Assembly (NCBI RefSeq): GCF_024764775.1 | Contig: NZ_JALIGC010000039.1 | Span: forward strand, 248,001 to 312,000 | Length of the DNA stretch: 64,000 bases | Direction of reading: 5' to 3' | DNA from: Scandinavium manionii | Lineage (GTDB): Bacteria; Pseudomonadota; Gammaproteobacteria; Enterobacterales; Enterobacteriaceae | Part shown: in pieces, positions 8,540-17,222 of the stretch | Layout of the letters: every line of letters starts with the position of its first letter | Position numbering within the stretch: the stretch's first letter is position 1 | The notes under the pieces: generated by a model | The model's input: only the letters and a program-made list of their open reading frames with translations | Databases searched by the model: none | Told to the model about the DNA's origin: nothing | Program-made: the position numbers and the translations under genes

Positions 8540-9537
8540 AACAGGATCCATAGCAGGAAGATTATCACCAGCAGCCCAACCAGCATCAGACCTGGGCGGG
8601 CTGACATCGCCTTCATGTTTTCGATGAACGGTGTGAACGGGTTAAAGATCGGCTGAATATAACGGGTGTCGACGGTGTCCTGAGCGCGTTCGACGCGCTT
8701 GAGGAATACCTGATTCAGCAGATCCTGCACCTGAGCCTGGGTTAACACCGTTTGCGGCGTCGCCTGCCAGGTTTGCTGGGCATAGTCGCGCAGAGCGTTA
8801 AACTCCTGCGTTTCCATCGGTTGTTTCAGCGCCGCCTGCAGCGTGTTAAGCGTCGGTGCTTTCTGGTCGCTCAGCGTCTGGCGCGCCTGCAGCCAGGTCA
8901 TCAGCTGATTGAAGTGTTTCGCCGGGATAAGATCGCCGGTTTTCACCCCTGAAAGCTCAAGCATCGACTGCCAAATCATCTTGCTGGATTCTCCGGTCGC
9001 CGCGGCCACCTTGGTCACCATCTGATTCAGTGTGTTGTGCTCGGCAGGCAATAATGACCTGTCCGTTGCCGGGCGCTGTTGCGGTTGTGGAATGGCCAGT
9101 TCGTTGTTTTGCAGAAGCTGCAGGACATTTTTAAGCTGATCGGGCGTCAGCTGGCTTAACGTTGTGTGGCCATATTGCTGGCGAATAAAATCGCTCACCG
9201 CCTGACGGTTATTGCCCTGACTCAGCAGCTCGGTCAACTGCGCCACAATCTGACGCACTTCGTGAGTCTGCTGAGCGCTGACCAGACGCTGATTGAGATT
9301 CTGTTCCGCCGCAGGGAAGTGCCTTGAGAGTAGCTGAGCATCATTCCTCAGACCCAAATCATGTTTCATCCCGGCCCATACCCCGGCGCTTTGCTGCGAC
9401 GTCAGCGCGACAAGACGCGTGATCAGCCGTTCGAGCACCGTGCGCTGCTGGGTGGAGAGCGGTTGCTCGCCGATGTGACTCGTCGTTGTTGCTTCCCCCG
9501 GAGGGCGAGCGGGCACGCCTGAAATAGGTTGCGTCAT
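8536..9537 (-). CDS. flk: Flagella biosynthesis regulator Flk
   Basis: A 333-residue protein resembling Flk, which monitors P- and L-ring assembly of the flagellum and restrains premature export of FlgM and hook-length switching. The long cytoplasmic part is Gln-rich and helical (for example QPQQRPATDRSLLPAEHNTL near 152). A single C-terminal membrane segment (LMLVGLLVIIFLLWILF) anchors it as a tail-anchored protein. The ATG at 9537 follows AGGATTTATC. Divergence from the E. coli protein is marked in the middle, as is typical for this gene. Together with cheV, it indicates a flagellated host. Confidence 0.93.
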   Translation of the reverse strand: MTQPISGVPARPPGEATTTSHIGEQPLSTQQRTVLERLITRLVALTSQQSAGVWAGMKHDLGLRNDAQLLSRHFPAAEQNLNQRLVSAQQTHEVRQIVAQLTELLSQGNNRQAVSDFIRQQYGHTTLSQLTPDQLKNVLQLLQNNELAIPQPQQRPATDRSLLPAEHNTLNQMVTKVAAATGESSKMIWQSMLELSGVKTGDLIPAKHFNQLMTWLQARQTLSDQKAPTLNTLQAALKQPMETQEFNALRDYAQQTWQATPQTVLTQAQVQDLLNQVFLKRVERAQDTVDTRYIQPIFNPFTPFIENMKAMSARPGLMLVGLLVIIFLLWILF

Positions 9538-9642
9538 GATAAATCCTGAATGTCCGTCGGTGTTCTCAAGGCTCAGTGTTCCTGGCCGCGAGATTATGGC
9601 ACACTTCCCCGGTTAACTCTCGTTCCAGACAGGTACTGTACC

Positions 9643-10779
9643 GTGAAAATCCTTGTTGATGAAAATATGCCCTACGCCCGCGAGCTGTTCAGCCGTTTGG
9701 GTGATGTAAAGGCGGTCCCTGGCCGTCCAATTCCCCAGCATGAGCTGGATGATGCCGATGCGTTAATGGTGCGCTCAGTCACCAAAGTGAATGAGGCGCT
9801 GTTGGCAGGGAAGGGGATTAAATTCGTGGGTACCGCAACCGCAGGTACCGACCATGTCGATGAGAAATGGCTGGCGCAGGCTGGAATCGGTTTTTCTGCC
9901 GCCCCCGGCTGCAACGCCATCGCGGTGGTGGAATACGTCTTTTCATCGCTGCTGATGCTGGCTGAGCGTGATGGTTTCGCGCTGGCCGATCGCACCGTCG
10001 GGATCGTCGGGGTGGGTAACGTCGGTGGGCGTTTGCAAAAACGTCTCGAAGCGCTGGGGATCCGCACCTTGTTATGCGATCCACCGCGTGCCGATCGCGG
10101 CGACGAAGGTGATTTCCGCAGCCTCGACGACCTGGCGCAAAATGCCGACATTCTGACGTTCCACACGCCGTTGTTTAAAGACGGGCCGTATAAGTCGCTG
10201 CACCTGGCAGATGAAGCGCTGATTTCACGTCTGAAGCCTGGCACTATTCTGATAAACGCCTGCCGTGGACCGGTGGTGGATAACGCCGCACTGCTCAAAT
10301 GCTTACAAGCAGGACAGGATTTAAGCGTCGTACTGGACGTCTGGGAACCGGAGCCGGAACTCAATACCGAACTGCTGTCTCTTGTCGATATTGGCACCGC
10401 ACACATTGCGGGCTATACGCTGGAAGGCAAAGCGCGCGGCACCACTCAGGTGTTTGAGGCCTACAGCGAGTTTATCGGCAATCGCCACCTGGTATCGCTG
10501 GATACGCTGCTGCCTGCGCCGGAATTTGGCCGTATCACGCTGCACGGTCCGCTCGATCAGGCGACGCTAAAAAGGCTGGTGCATTTGGTGTATGATGTGC
10601 GCCGCGATGATGCGCCGCTGCGGAAAGTGGCGGGTATTCCGGGTGAGTTCGACAAACTGCGTAAAAACTATTCTGAACGCCGTGAGTGGTCTTCGCTGAA
10701 CGTCCTGTGTGACGATGAGCAGGCTGCCGTTATGCTCAAAAATCTGGGATTCAACGCCGTTCATCACGCAGCGCGTTAA
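9643..10779 (+). CDS. pdxB: 4-phosphoerythronate dehydrogenase
   Basis: PdxB oxidises 4-phospho-D-erythronate in the DXP-dependent route to pyridoxal 5-phosphate. The 378-residue product starts at GTG 9643 (KILVDENMPYARELFSRLG follows). The upstream in-frame ATG at 9550 adds 31 residues that do not belong to the family. It is a D-2-hydroxyacid dehydrogenase with the NAD-binding GIVGVGNVGGRL at 120-131 and the catalytic region INACRGPVVDN. The C-terminal PdxB dimerisation domain (RRDDAPLRKVAGIPGEFDKL) is present. It leads a group with usg, truA and dedA, but a hairpin separates it from usg. Confidence 0.97.
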   Translation: MKILVDENMPYARELFSRLGDVKAVPGRPIPQHELDDADALMVRSVTKVNEALLAGKGIKFVGTATAGTDHVDEKWLAQAGIGFSAAPGCNAIAVVEYVFSSLLMLAERDGFALADRTVGIVGVGNVGGRLQKRLEALGIRTLLCDPPRADRGDEGDFRSLDDLAQNADILTFHTPLFKDGPYKSLHLADEALISRLKPGTILINACRGPVVDNAALLKCLQAGQDLSVVLDVWEPEPELNTELLSLVDIGTAHIAGYTLEGKARGTTQVFEAYSEFIGNRHLVSLDTLLPAPEFGRITLHGPLDQATLKRLVHLVYDVRRDDAPLRKVAGIPGEFDKLRKNYSERREWSSLNVLCDDEQAAVMLKNLGFNAVHHAAR

Positions 10780-10793
10780 TGTCTTCTTAATAC

Positions 10794-10825
10794 GCCCGGC
10801 CAGATCCTCTGGCGGGGCGGCTATT
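10794..10825 (+). terminator. Probable terminator or attenuator between pdxB and usg
   Basis: GCCCGGCCAGA (10794-10804) pairs with TCTGGCGGGGC (10808-10818) with one mismatch and a 3-base loop. The T-rich CTATTTTTAT follows. It lies 14 bp after the pdxB stop and may reduce read-through into usg-truA. Confidence 0.65.
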
Positions 10826-10847
10826 TTTATTTCTGGAGTAAACCACC

Positions 10848-11861
10848 ATGTCTGAAGGCTGGAATATTGCCGTACTGGGCGCAACGGGTGCCGTAGGTGT
10901 TGCCCTGCTTGAAACTCTTGCAGAGCGTCAGTTCCCGGTGGGAGAGATTTACGGTCTGGCGCGTAGCGAAAGCGCCGGAGAATCCCTGCGCTACGAAGGT
11001 AAAACCGTGCGCGTGCAGGACGTTGCCGAGTTTGACTGGACTCAGGTTCAGCTGGCCTTTTTTGCCGCGGGTGTGGAAGCCTCTGCGGCCTGGGCTGACG
11101 AAGCCGCCAACGCAGGCTGTCTGGTCATTGATTTAAGCGGTCTGTTCGCGCTTGAGCCGGATGTACCACTGGTTGTGCCGGATGTGAACCCGTTTGTGCT
11201 GGCGGATTACCGCAACCGCAATATCGTGGCGGTGCCGGACAGCCTGACGAGCCAGCTGCTGACTGCGTTGAAGCCGCTGATCGATGACGGTGGTCTGTCG
11301 CGGATCGCGGTCACCAGCCTGATGTCAGCATCTTCGCAGGGCAAGAAGGCCGTCGACGCGCTGGCAGGGCAGAGCGCCAAGCTGCTGAATGGCATTCCGA
11401 TTGATGAGGATGATTTCTTTGGCCGTCAGTTAGCCTTCAATATGCTGCCTCTACTGGTTGACCGTGAAGGTGGTATTGCGGAAGAACGTCGTATTGTCGA
11501 CCAGGCCCGCAAAATCATGCAGGACGACGGCCTGATGATTTCTGCTCAGTGCGTACGTGCGCCGGTGTTTTACGGTCTGGCGCAAATGGTCAGCTTCGAA
11601 GCGCTGCGTCCGCTGGCAGCAGAAGAAGCGCGTGACGCGTTCGAACGGACTGAGGATATCGCCCTGTCTGCGGATACTGATTTCCCGACTCAGGTCGCTG
11701 ATGCCTCCGGCAGCGCGCATCTTTCCGTGGGCTGTGTGCGTAACGATTACGGTATGCCGGAGCAGATTCAGTTCTGGTCGGTAGCCGATAACGTCCGTTT
11801 TGGCGGCGCGCTGATGGCGGTGAAAATCGCTGAGAAACTGGTTCAGGAGTATATGTACTGA
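10848..11861 (+). CDS. usg: USG-1: aspartate-semialdehyde dehydrogenase-like protein of unknown function
   Basis: A 337-residue member of the aspartate-semialdehyde dehydrogenase family, orthologous to E. coli Usg. The NADP-binding GATGAVGVALLETL is at 11-24. The active-site Cys of true enzymes (in PNC-T) is replaced: the aligned stretch here reads AVPDSLTSQLL, with Ser132 at the Cys position. It is therefore probably not a functional semialdehyde dehydrogenase, and its role is unknown. ATG 10848 follows CTGGAG. Its stop overlaps the truA start by 1 base (TGATG), indicating translational coupling. Confidence 0.93.
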   Translation: MSEGWNIAVLGATGAVGVALLETLAERQFPVGEIYGLARSESAGESLRYEGKTVRVQDVAEFDWTQVQLAFFAAGVEASAAWADEAANAGCLVIDLSGLFALEPDVPLVVPDVNPFVLADYRNRNIVAVPDSLTSQLLTALKPLIDDGGLSRIAVTSLMSASSQGKKAVDALAGQSAKLLNGIPIDEDDFFGRQLAFNMLPLLVDREGGIAEERRIVDQARKIMQDDGLMISAQCVRAPVFYGLAQMVSFEALRPLAAEEARDAFERTEDIALSADTDFPTQVADASGSAHLSVGCVRNDYGMPEQIQFWSVADNVRFGGALMAVKIAEKLVQEYMY

Positions 11862-12673
11862 TGTCTGAAGTGGAAGCGCTGCCTGTCATTAAAGTCGCGC
11901 TCGGCATCGAGTACGACGGCAGCAAATACTACGGCTGGCAACGGCAGAACGACGTGCGCAGCGTGCAGGAAAAACTGGAAAAGGCGCTGTCGCAGGTTGC
12001 GAATGAATCGATTAGCGTGTATTGCGCGGGTCGAACCGACGCCGGCGTGCACGGCACGGGTCAGGTTGTGCATTTTGAAACGCGGGCGCAGCGCAAAGAC
12101 GCGGCCTGGACGCTGGGGGTAAATGCGAATTTACCTAAAGACATTGCGGTGCGTTGGGTGAAAGCTGTGCCCGACGATTTCCACGCGCGTTTCAGCGCCA
12201 CCGCACGTCGGTATCGTTACATTATCTACAATCATCGTCTTCGCCCGGCGGTCTTAAGCCATGGCGTGACGCATTGTCACCAGGCGCTGGATGCCGAACG
12301 CATGCAGCGTGCGGCGCAAAGTCTGCTCGGTGAGAATGACTTTACCTCGTTTCGTGCGGTGCAGTGTCAGTCGCGCACGCCGTGGCGAAACGTGATGCAC
12401 ATTAACGTTGAACGTTACGGTGCCTATGTGGTGGTGGATATCAAAGCGAATGCTTTTGTACATCATATGGTGCGGAATATTGTGGGCAGCCTGATGGAAG
12501 TGGGTGCCGGAAACCAGCCGGAGAGCTGGATTGCAGAGCTGCTGGAAGCGAAGGACAGAACGCTTGCGGCAGCGACGGCCAAAGCTGAAGGGCTGTATCT
12601 CGTTTCGGTGGATTACCCGGAACGGTTCGACCTTCCTGAGCCGCCTATGGGCCCGCTATTTTTAGCGGACTGA
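11861..12673 (+). CDS. truA: tRNA pseudouridine(38-40) synthase TruA
   Basis: TruA converts U38, U39 and U40 in the anticodon stem-loop of many tRNAs to pseudouridine. The 270-residue length equals E. coli TruA. The catalytic Asp60 lies in CAGRTDAGVHGTGQ. Other conserved blocks are IEYDGSKYYGWQRQ at 16-29 and FTSFRAVQCQSRTPWR in the second half. It starts at ATG 11861, sharing a base with the usg stop. Confidence 0.98.
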   Translation: MSEVEALPVIKVALGIEYDGSKYYGWQRQNDVRSVQEKLEKALSQVANESISVYCAGRTDAGVHGTGQVVHFETRAQRKDAAWTLGVNANLPKDIAVRWVKAVPDDFHARFSATARRYRYIIYNHRLRPAVLSHGVTHCHQALDAERMQRAAQSLLGENDFTSFRAVQCQSRTPWRNVMHINVERYGAYVVVDIKANAFVHHMVRNIVGSLMEVGAGNQPESWIAELLEAKDRTLAAATAKAEGLYLVSVDYPERFDLPEPPMGPLFLAD

Positions 12674-12699
12674 ATGCAGTCACTTAAGGTTAAGTCACT

Positions 12700-13359
12700 A
12701 TGGATCTGATTCGCTTTCTGATTGATTTTATTTTGCATATTGATGTGCATCTGGCTGAGCTGGTCGCGCAGTACGGCGTCTGGGTCTACGCTATTTTGTT
12801 CCTGATTTTGTTCTGTGAAACAGGGCTGGTGGTGACACCGTTCCTGCCAGGCGATTCGCTGCTGTTTGTCGCCGGTGCGCTTTCTGCGCTGCCAACAAAC
12901 GATCTGAACGTGCATTTGATGGTGGTATTGATGGTGATTGCGGCGATAGTCGGTGATGCCCTGAACTACACCATTGGTCGCGTGTTTGGCGAACGGTTGT
13001 TCAGCAATCCGAATTCGAAAATTTTCCGTCGTAGCTATCTCGATAAAACGCACCAGTTCTATGAAAAGCACGGCGGGAAGACCATCATCCTCGCCCGTTT
13101 TGTGCCGATCGTCAGAACCTTCGCGCCGTTTGTGGCAGGAATGGGGCACATGTCCTATCGTCATTTTGCTGCGTATAACGTGATTGGCGCGCTGCTGTGG
13201 GTGCTGCTGTTTACCTACGCGGGTTATCTGTTCGGTGACCTGCCTATTGTGCAGGAAAACCTGAAACTGCTGATCGTGGCCATCATCGTGCTGTCGGTCC
13301 TGCCAGGTGTTATCGAGATAATCCGTCACAAGCGTGCCGCAGCAAAGCAGGCTAAATAA
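12700..13359 (+). CDS. dedA: DedA-family inner membrane protein
   Basis: A 219-residue polytopic membrane protein of the DedA/SNARE-associated (VTT) family. Members act in membrane homeostasis, envelope proton motive force and, in recent work, undecaprenyl-phosphate or lipid transport. Family features seen here are CETGLVVTPFLPGDSLLFVAGAL, GDALNYTIGRVFGERLF and the conserved ILARFVPIVRTFAPFVAGMG. The C-terminal tail is basic (RHKRAAAKQAK). It lies 26 bp after truA and is probably in the same transcript. A nested terminator follows. Confidence 0.95.
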   Translation: MDLIRFLIDFILHIDVHLAELVAQYGVWVYAILFLILFCETGLVVTPFLPGDSLLFVAGALSALPTNDLNVHLMVVLMVIAAIVGDALNYTIGRVFGERLFSNPNSKIFRRSYLDKTHQFYEKHGGKTIILARFVPIVRTFAPFVAGMGHMSYRHFAAYNVIGALLWVLLFTYAGYLFGDLPIVQENLKLLIVAIIVLSVLPGVIEIIRHKRAAAKQAK

Positions 13360-13363
13360 TTAC

Positions 13364-13429
13364 AGAGCCCGGAAAGTGGCGCAAAGTGGCACCGGTTAGA
13401 CCACTTTTTTGTCCCATGTTCTGGGCTCT
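13364..13429 (+). terminator. Nested terminator between dedA and accD
   Basis: AAAGTGG (13383-13389) and CCACTTT (13401-13407), with the T run ending at 13410, form the intrinsic terminator. It is enclosed by a second stem, AGAGCCCGG (13364-13372) with CTGGGCTCT (13421-13429), with one G-T pair. Extension beyond the terminator is unusual. Confidence 0.75.
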
Positions 13430-13536
13430 TATGTTTTAATGTGCAACATTTCATGGTCTGTAAGCCCTAAAAATGGCATTATTCGCCGCTTACAGCAAAA
13501 ACTGGCATCGACCAGGTTCAGGCAGAAAGGTTATCA

Positions 13537-14451
13537 ATGAGCTGGATTGAACGAATTAAAAGCAACATAACCCCCACGCGCAAGGCGAGTATTCCGGAAG
13601 GGGTATGGACCAAATGTGACAGCTGCGGACAGGTACTGTACCGCGCAGAGCTGGAGCGTAACCTGGAGGTTTGTCCGAAGTGCGATCACCACATGCGTAT
13701 GTCAGCGCGTAACCGCCTGCATAGCCTGATGGATGAAGGTACTCTGGTGGAGCTGGGTAGCGAGCTTGAGCCGAAAGATCTGCTGAAGTTCCGCGACTCT
13801 AAGAAATACAAAGATCGTCTGGCCTCTGCTCAGAAAGAAACCGGTGAGAAAGACGCGCTGGTAGTAATGAAGGGGACCTTGTTTGGTGCACCTGTCGTTG
13901 CCGCTGCCTTTGAGTTTTCCTTTATGGGTGGCTCGATGGGTTCTGTGGTCGGCGCTCGTTTCGTGCGTGCCGTTGAGTATGCGCTGGAAAACAATTGCCC
14001 GATGGTGTGCTTCTCAGCCTCCGGTGGTGCGCGTATGCAGGAAGCGCTGATGTCACTGATGCAGATGGCGAAAACCTCTGCAGCGCTGGCAAAAATGCAG
14101 GAACGTGGTCTGCCGTACATTTCTGTGCTGACCGACCCAACCATGGGTGGCGTTTCCGCAAGCTTCGCCATGCTGGGTGACCTCAACATCGCTGAGCCGA
14201 AAGCGCTGATCGGCTTTGCCGGCCCACGCGTTATCGAGCAGACCGTACGTGAAAAACTGCCGCCGGGCTTCCAGCGCAGTGAATTCCTTATCGAGAAGGG
14301 TGCGATCGACATGATCGTCCGTCGTCCTGAGATGCGCTTCAAGATTGCCAGCGTGCTGGCGAAGCTGATGAATCTCCCGGCACCGAACCCGGATGCACCG
14401 CTTGAAGACGTGGTGGTACCGCCGGTACCGGATCAGGAACCAGAGGCCTGA
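13537..14451 (+). CDS. accD: Acetyl-CoA carboxylase carboxyltransferase subunit beta
   Basis: AccD pairs with AccA to transfer the carboxyl group from carboxybiotin to acetyl-CoA, the committed step of fatty acid synthesis. The 304-residue protein has the N-terminal zinc ribbon Cys27, Cys30, Cys46, Cys49 (CDSC and CPKC), which in E. coli also binds accA/accD mRNA. The crotonase-like carboxyltransferase core includes SASGGARMQEALMSLMQMAK and DPTMGGVSASFAMLGD. ATG 13537 follows AAAGGTTATCA. It is flanked by terminators on both sides and so is expressed separately. Confidence 0.99.
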   Translation: MSWIERIKSNITPTRKASIPEGVWTKCDSCGQVLYRAELERNLEVCPKCDHHMRMSARNRLHSLMDEGTLVELGSELEPKDLLKFRDSKKYKDRLASAQKETGEKDALVVMKGTLFGAPVVAAAFEFSFMGGSMGSVVGARFVRAVEYALENNCPMVCFSASGGARMQEALMSLMQMAKTSAALAKMQERGLPYISVLTDPTMGGVSASFAMLGDLNIAEPKALIGFAGPRVIEQTVREKLPPGFQRSEFLIEKGAIDMIVRRPEMRFKIASVLAKLMNLPAPNPDAPLEDVVVPPVPDQEPEA

Positions 14452-14458
14452 TAAATGC

Positions 14459-14490
14459 AAAGGGCAGGGCCAGACGGCGCTGCCCTTTTT
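14459..14490 (+). terminator. Rho-independent terminator after accD
   Basis: AAAGGGCAG (14459-14467) pairs with CTGCCCTTT (14480-14488) around a 12-base GC-rich loop and runs into T5. It begins 8 bp after the accD stop. Confidence 0.88.
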
Positions 14491-14522
14491 GCTTGTGCTA
14501 ACCGTTAACTATCGCGGGTATC

Positions 14523-15791
14523 ATGGAAAAAGACATCACTCCACTCGCCACGTCGCCCCTCGCCGCGTGGCTTTCTTATCTGGAACACCTGCACAGCAAA
14601 ACCATCGACCTGGGACTGGCACGCGTCAGCGAGGTTGCGGGCCGAATGGGCGTGCTGAAACCAGCGCCGTTCGTCTTCACCGTCGCGGGCACTAACGGCA
14701 AAGGTACGACCTGCCGCATGCTGGAATCGGTGCTGATGGCCGCAGGCTTTAAGGTCGGTGTGTACAGCTCTCCGCATCTGGTTCGCTACACCGAACGCGT
14801 GCGCGTACAGGGTGGCGAGCTGGCTGAATCTGCGCATACCGCGTCGTTTGCTGAAATCGAAAAGGCACGGGGCGAAATCTCCCTGACTTACTTTGAATTT
14901 GGCACGCTGTCGGCGCTGTGGCTGTTTAAGCAGGCGCAACTGGACGTGGTCATTCTGGAAGTGGGACTCGGCGGGCGGCTGGATGCGACCAATATCGTTG
15001 ATGCCGACGTAGCGGTTGTCACCAGCATTGCACTCGACCACACCGACTGGCTGGGGCCGGACCGCGAAAGCATCGGCCGTGAAAAAGCTGGCGTGTTCCG
15101 CGGCGGTAAACCGGCGGTTGTCGGCGAACCGGATATGCCGCAGACCATTGCCGATGTCGCCGCTGAAAAAGGCGCTGTGTTGCTGCGACGCGGGGCTGAC
15201 TGGCGTTATCAGGTCACGGGCGACAGCTGGACGTTCAGCGATGCGCAGGGCGAACTGAGTACGCTGCCGTTACCGCAGGTGCCACAGCCCAATGCCGCGA
15301 CGGCACTGGCGGCGTTGCGGGCGAGCGGGCTGGCTATCAGTGAGCAGGCATTGCGTGAAGGCATTCAGAACGCGATGCTGCCGGGCCGTTTCCACATCGT
15401 GAGCGAATCACCGCGTCTGATCCTCGACGTGGCGCACAACCCTCATGCGGCGGCGTATCTGGCGGAACGTCTGAAAATGCAGCCTGCAGCCGGGCGTACG
15501 CTGGCGGTGATTGGTATGCTTCATGATAAAGATATTGCCGGGACGCTGGCCTGTCTGTCGGATGTCGTCGACAGCTGGTATTGCGCCCCGCTGGAAGGCC
15601 CTCGTGGGGCAACGGCGGAACAGCTGGTGGAACATTTGCGCGATGGCGCAGTCTATGCCACTGTAGCGCAGGCCTGGCATGCCGCGATGGCGGATGCTGG
15701 CCCACAAGATACGGTGCTGGTGTGTGGTTCGTTCCACACGGTGGCTCATGTAATGGAAGAGATGGACGCGGGGAGAACCGGTGGCGAGTAA
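14523..15791 (+). CDS. folC: Dihydrofolate synthase / folylpolyglutamate synthase
   Basis: FolC adds glutamate to dihydropteroate to form dihydrofolate and then extends the polyglutamate tail of folates. The 422-residue protein has the ATP-binding loop VAGTNGKGTTCRM (54-66), the Mur-ligase-like centre GLGGRLDATN and the C-terminal domain with DVAHNPHAAAYLAERL. ATG 14523 lies 7 bp after TAACTATCGCGGG, with no strong Shine-Dalgarno sequence. Its last 11 bp overlap the dedD start, suggesting coupling. Confidence 0.97.
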   Translation: MEKDITPLATSPLAAWLSYLEHLHSKTIDLGLARVSEVAGRMGVLKPAPFVFTVAGTNGKGTTCRMLESVLMAAGFKVGVYSSPHLVRYTERVRVQGGELAESAHTASFAEIEKARGEISLTYFEFGTLSALWLFKQAQLDVVILEVGLGGRLDATNIVDADVAVVTSIALDHTDWLGPDRESIGREKAGVFRGGKPAVVGEPDMPQTIADVAAEKGAVLLRRGADWRYQVTGDSWTFSDAQGELSTLPLPQVPQPNAATALAALRASGLAISEQALREGIQNAMLPGRFHIVSESPRLILDVAHNPHAAAYLAERLKMQPAAGRTLAVIGMLHDKDIAGTLACLSDVVDSWYCAPLEGPRGATAEQLVEHLRDGAVYATVAQAWHAAMADAGPQDTVLVCGSFHTVAHVMEEMDAGRTGGE

Positions 15792-16482
15792 GTTTCAGAA
15801 TCGTTTAGTCGGAACCATTGCGCTGGTGGCACTCGGGGTTATTGTGCTTCCAGGCCTGCTGGATGGTCAGAAGAAGCATTATCAGGATGAGTTCGCGGCA
15901 ATTCCCCTGGTGCCTAAACCGGGCGATAAAGAAGAGCCGGATATGCTGCCAGCGGTTACGCAGGCACTGCCTTCTCAGCCTCCGGAAGGGGCGGCGGAAG
16001 AGGTCAGGGCAGGTGATGCAGCAGCACCATCGCTTGATACGTCGCGATATGCGGCGAACAGCGGTGCGAATGAAATAGATGATACTGCGCAGCCGGCACC
16101 AAAACCGGTAGCACCGAAGCCTCAGGTTCAGACGCAAACCAGACCACAACGTGATACTACAAACGCACAGTCAGCAGCAGAGACGCAAGCGCCTCCTGCT
16201 CAGCCGAAGCCTGTTGCCGAAGACAAACCAGCCCCGACGGGCAAAGCCTACGTCGTACAGCTCGGTGCCTTGAAGAATGCCGACAAGGTCAATGAGATTG
16301 TCAGCAAACTGCGCGGCGCCGGATATCGCGTCTTTACCGCGCCGTCTACGCCAGTGCAGGGGAAAATCACCCGCATTCTGGTGGGACCGGACGCGTCGAA
16401 AGACAAGATGAAAGGTTCGCTTGGCGAGCTGAAACAGCTGTCAGGTCTGAACGGTGTGGTGATGGGGTATACCCCGAACTGA
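15781..16482 (+). CDS. dedD: Cell division protein DedD (SPOR domain)
   Basis: A 233-residue bitopic inner-membrane protein that localises to the septum and aids constriction. An N-terminal membrane segment (LVGTIALVALGVIVLPGLLDG) is followed by a long linker rich in Pro, Gln and Ala (for example PKPVAPKPQVQTQTRPQRDT). The C-terminal SPOR domain (about residues 155-232, YVVQLGALKNADKVNEIVSK onward) binds denuded peptidoglycan glycan. The start is GTG 15781 inside the folC end, preceded by GGGGAGAACC. Confidence 0.95.
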   Translation: MASKFQNRLVGTIALVALGVIVLPGLLDGQKKHYQDEFAAIPLVPKPGDKEEPDMLPAVTQALPSQPPEGAAEEVRAGDAAAPSLDTSRYAANSGANEIDDTAQPAPKPVAPKPQVQTQTRPQRDTTNAQSAAETQAPPAQPKPVAEDKPAPTGKAYVVQLGALKNADKVNEIVSKLRGAGYRVFTAPSTPVQGKITRILVGPDASKDKMKGSLGELKQLSGLNGVVMGYTPN

Positions 16483-16573
16483 GAGTAAAATGCCCGGCGC
16501 AACGTCGGGCGGATAACCAAATCGATGAAAATCGACTGGGCTGAAAGTGCCCTCAGAGGCCAAAAGCTCATGC

Positions 16574-16607
16574 GGCGTTGAACGTTTTTTCAGCGCCATT
16601 TTTATTT
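16574..16607 (+). terminator. Probable terminator after dedD
   Basis: GGCGTTGAA (16574-16582) pairs with TTCAGCGCC (16589-16597), with one T-G pair and a CGTTTT loop, and is followed by ATTTTTATTT. A second GC stem without a T tract, GCCCGGCG-CAA-CGTCGGGC, lies at 16492-16510. Both are between dedD and the cvpA promoter. Confidence 0.7.
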
Positions 16608-16628
16608 GGGCGGGGAAAGGAATTCCCT

Positions 16629-16644
16629 ACGCAAACGTTTTCTT
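16629..16644 (+). promoter_or_regulatory. PurR box of the cvpA-purF promoter
   Basis: ACGCAAACGTTTTCTT is the canonical 16-bp PurR operator. A -10-like TAGAAT lies at 16652-16657. PurR bound to hypoxanthine or guanine represses cvpA-purF in E. coli, and the same arrangement is seen here. Confidence 0.93.
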
Positions 16645-16700
16645 TTTCTGTTAGAATGCGCCCCGAACTGGACGACAGGGCGTAAAATCGTGGGACAACT

Positions 16701-17189
16701 ATGGTCTGGATTGATTACGCCATTATTGCGGTGATTGGTTTTTCCTGTTTGGTAAGCCTCATCCGCGGCTTTGTTCGTGAAGCATTGTCACTGGTAACGT
16801 GGGGTTGTGCTTTCTTTGTTGCCAGTCATTACTACACTTATCTGTCTGTCTGGTTTACGGGCTTTGAAGACGAACTGGTTCGAAACGGGATTGCTATCGC
16901 GCTGCTCTTTGTCGCGACGCTTATCGTCGGTGCTATCGTTAACTATGTTATCGGTACGCTGGTAGAGAAGACGGGCCTGTCGGGAACCGACAGGGTGCTT
17001 GGGATCTGTTTTGGTGCGCTGCGTGGAGTATTGATCGTCGCCGCCATACTGTTTTTCCTCGATACCTTCACCGGCTTTTCAAAAAGCGACGACTGGCAAA
17101 AGTCTCAGCTGATCCCTCAGTTCAGCGTCGTCATCAGAATGTTCTTTGACTATCTGCAAAGCTCGTCAAGTTTCTTGCCCAAAGCATAA
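16701..17189 (+). CDS. cvpA: Colicin V production protein CvpA (inner membrane)
   Basis: A 162-residue protein with about four membrane helices (IDYAIIAVIGFSCLVSLIRG at the start, GIAIALLFVATLIVGAIVNY in the middle, GALRGVLIVAAILFFLDTF later). CvpA is needed for colicin V export and for tolerance to bile salts and envelope stress; the molecular function is unclear. ATG 16701 follows a weak ribosome site. It is the first gene of the purine-regulated cvpA-purF unit, 33 bp ahead of purF. Confidence 0.96.
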   Translation: MVWIDYAIIAVIGFSCLVSLIRGFVREALSLVTWGCAFFVASHYYTYLSVWFTGFEDELVRNGIAIALLFVATLIVGAIVNYVIGTLVEKTGLSGTDRVLGICFGALRGVLIVAAILFFLDTFTGFSKSDDWQKSQLIPQFSVVIRMFFDYLQSSSSFLPKA

Positions 17190-17222
17190 GCTTTGGGGAG
17201 TTCTGAACGAGGAAAATGACGT

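Noticed and set aside
16492..16510. GC hairpin after dedD as the main terminator
   Set aside because: It has no T tract; the hairpin at 16574-16597 with T-rich tail is the better candidate.
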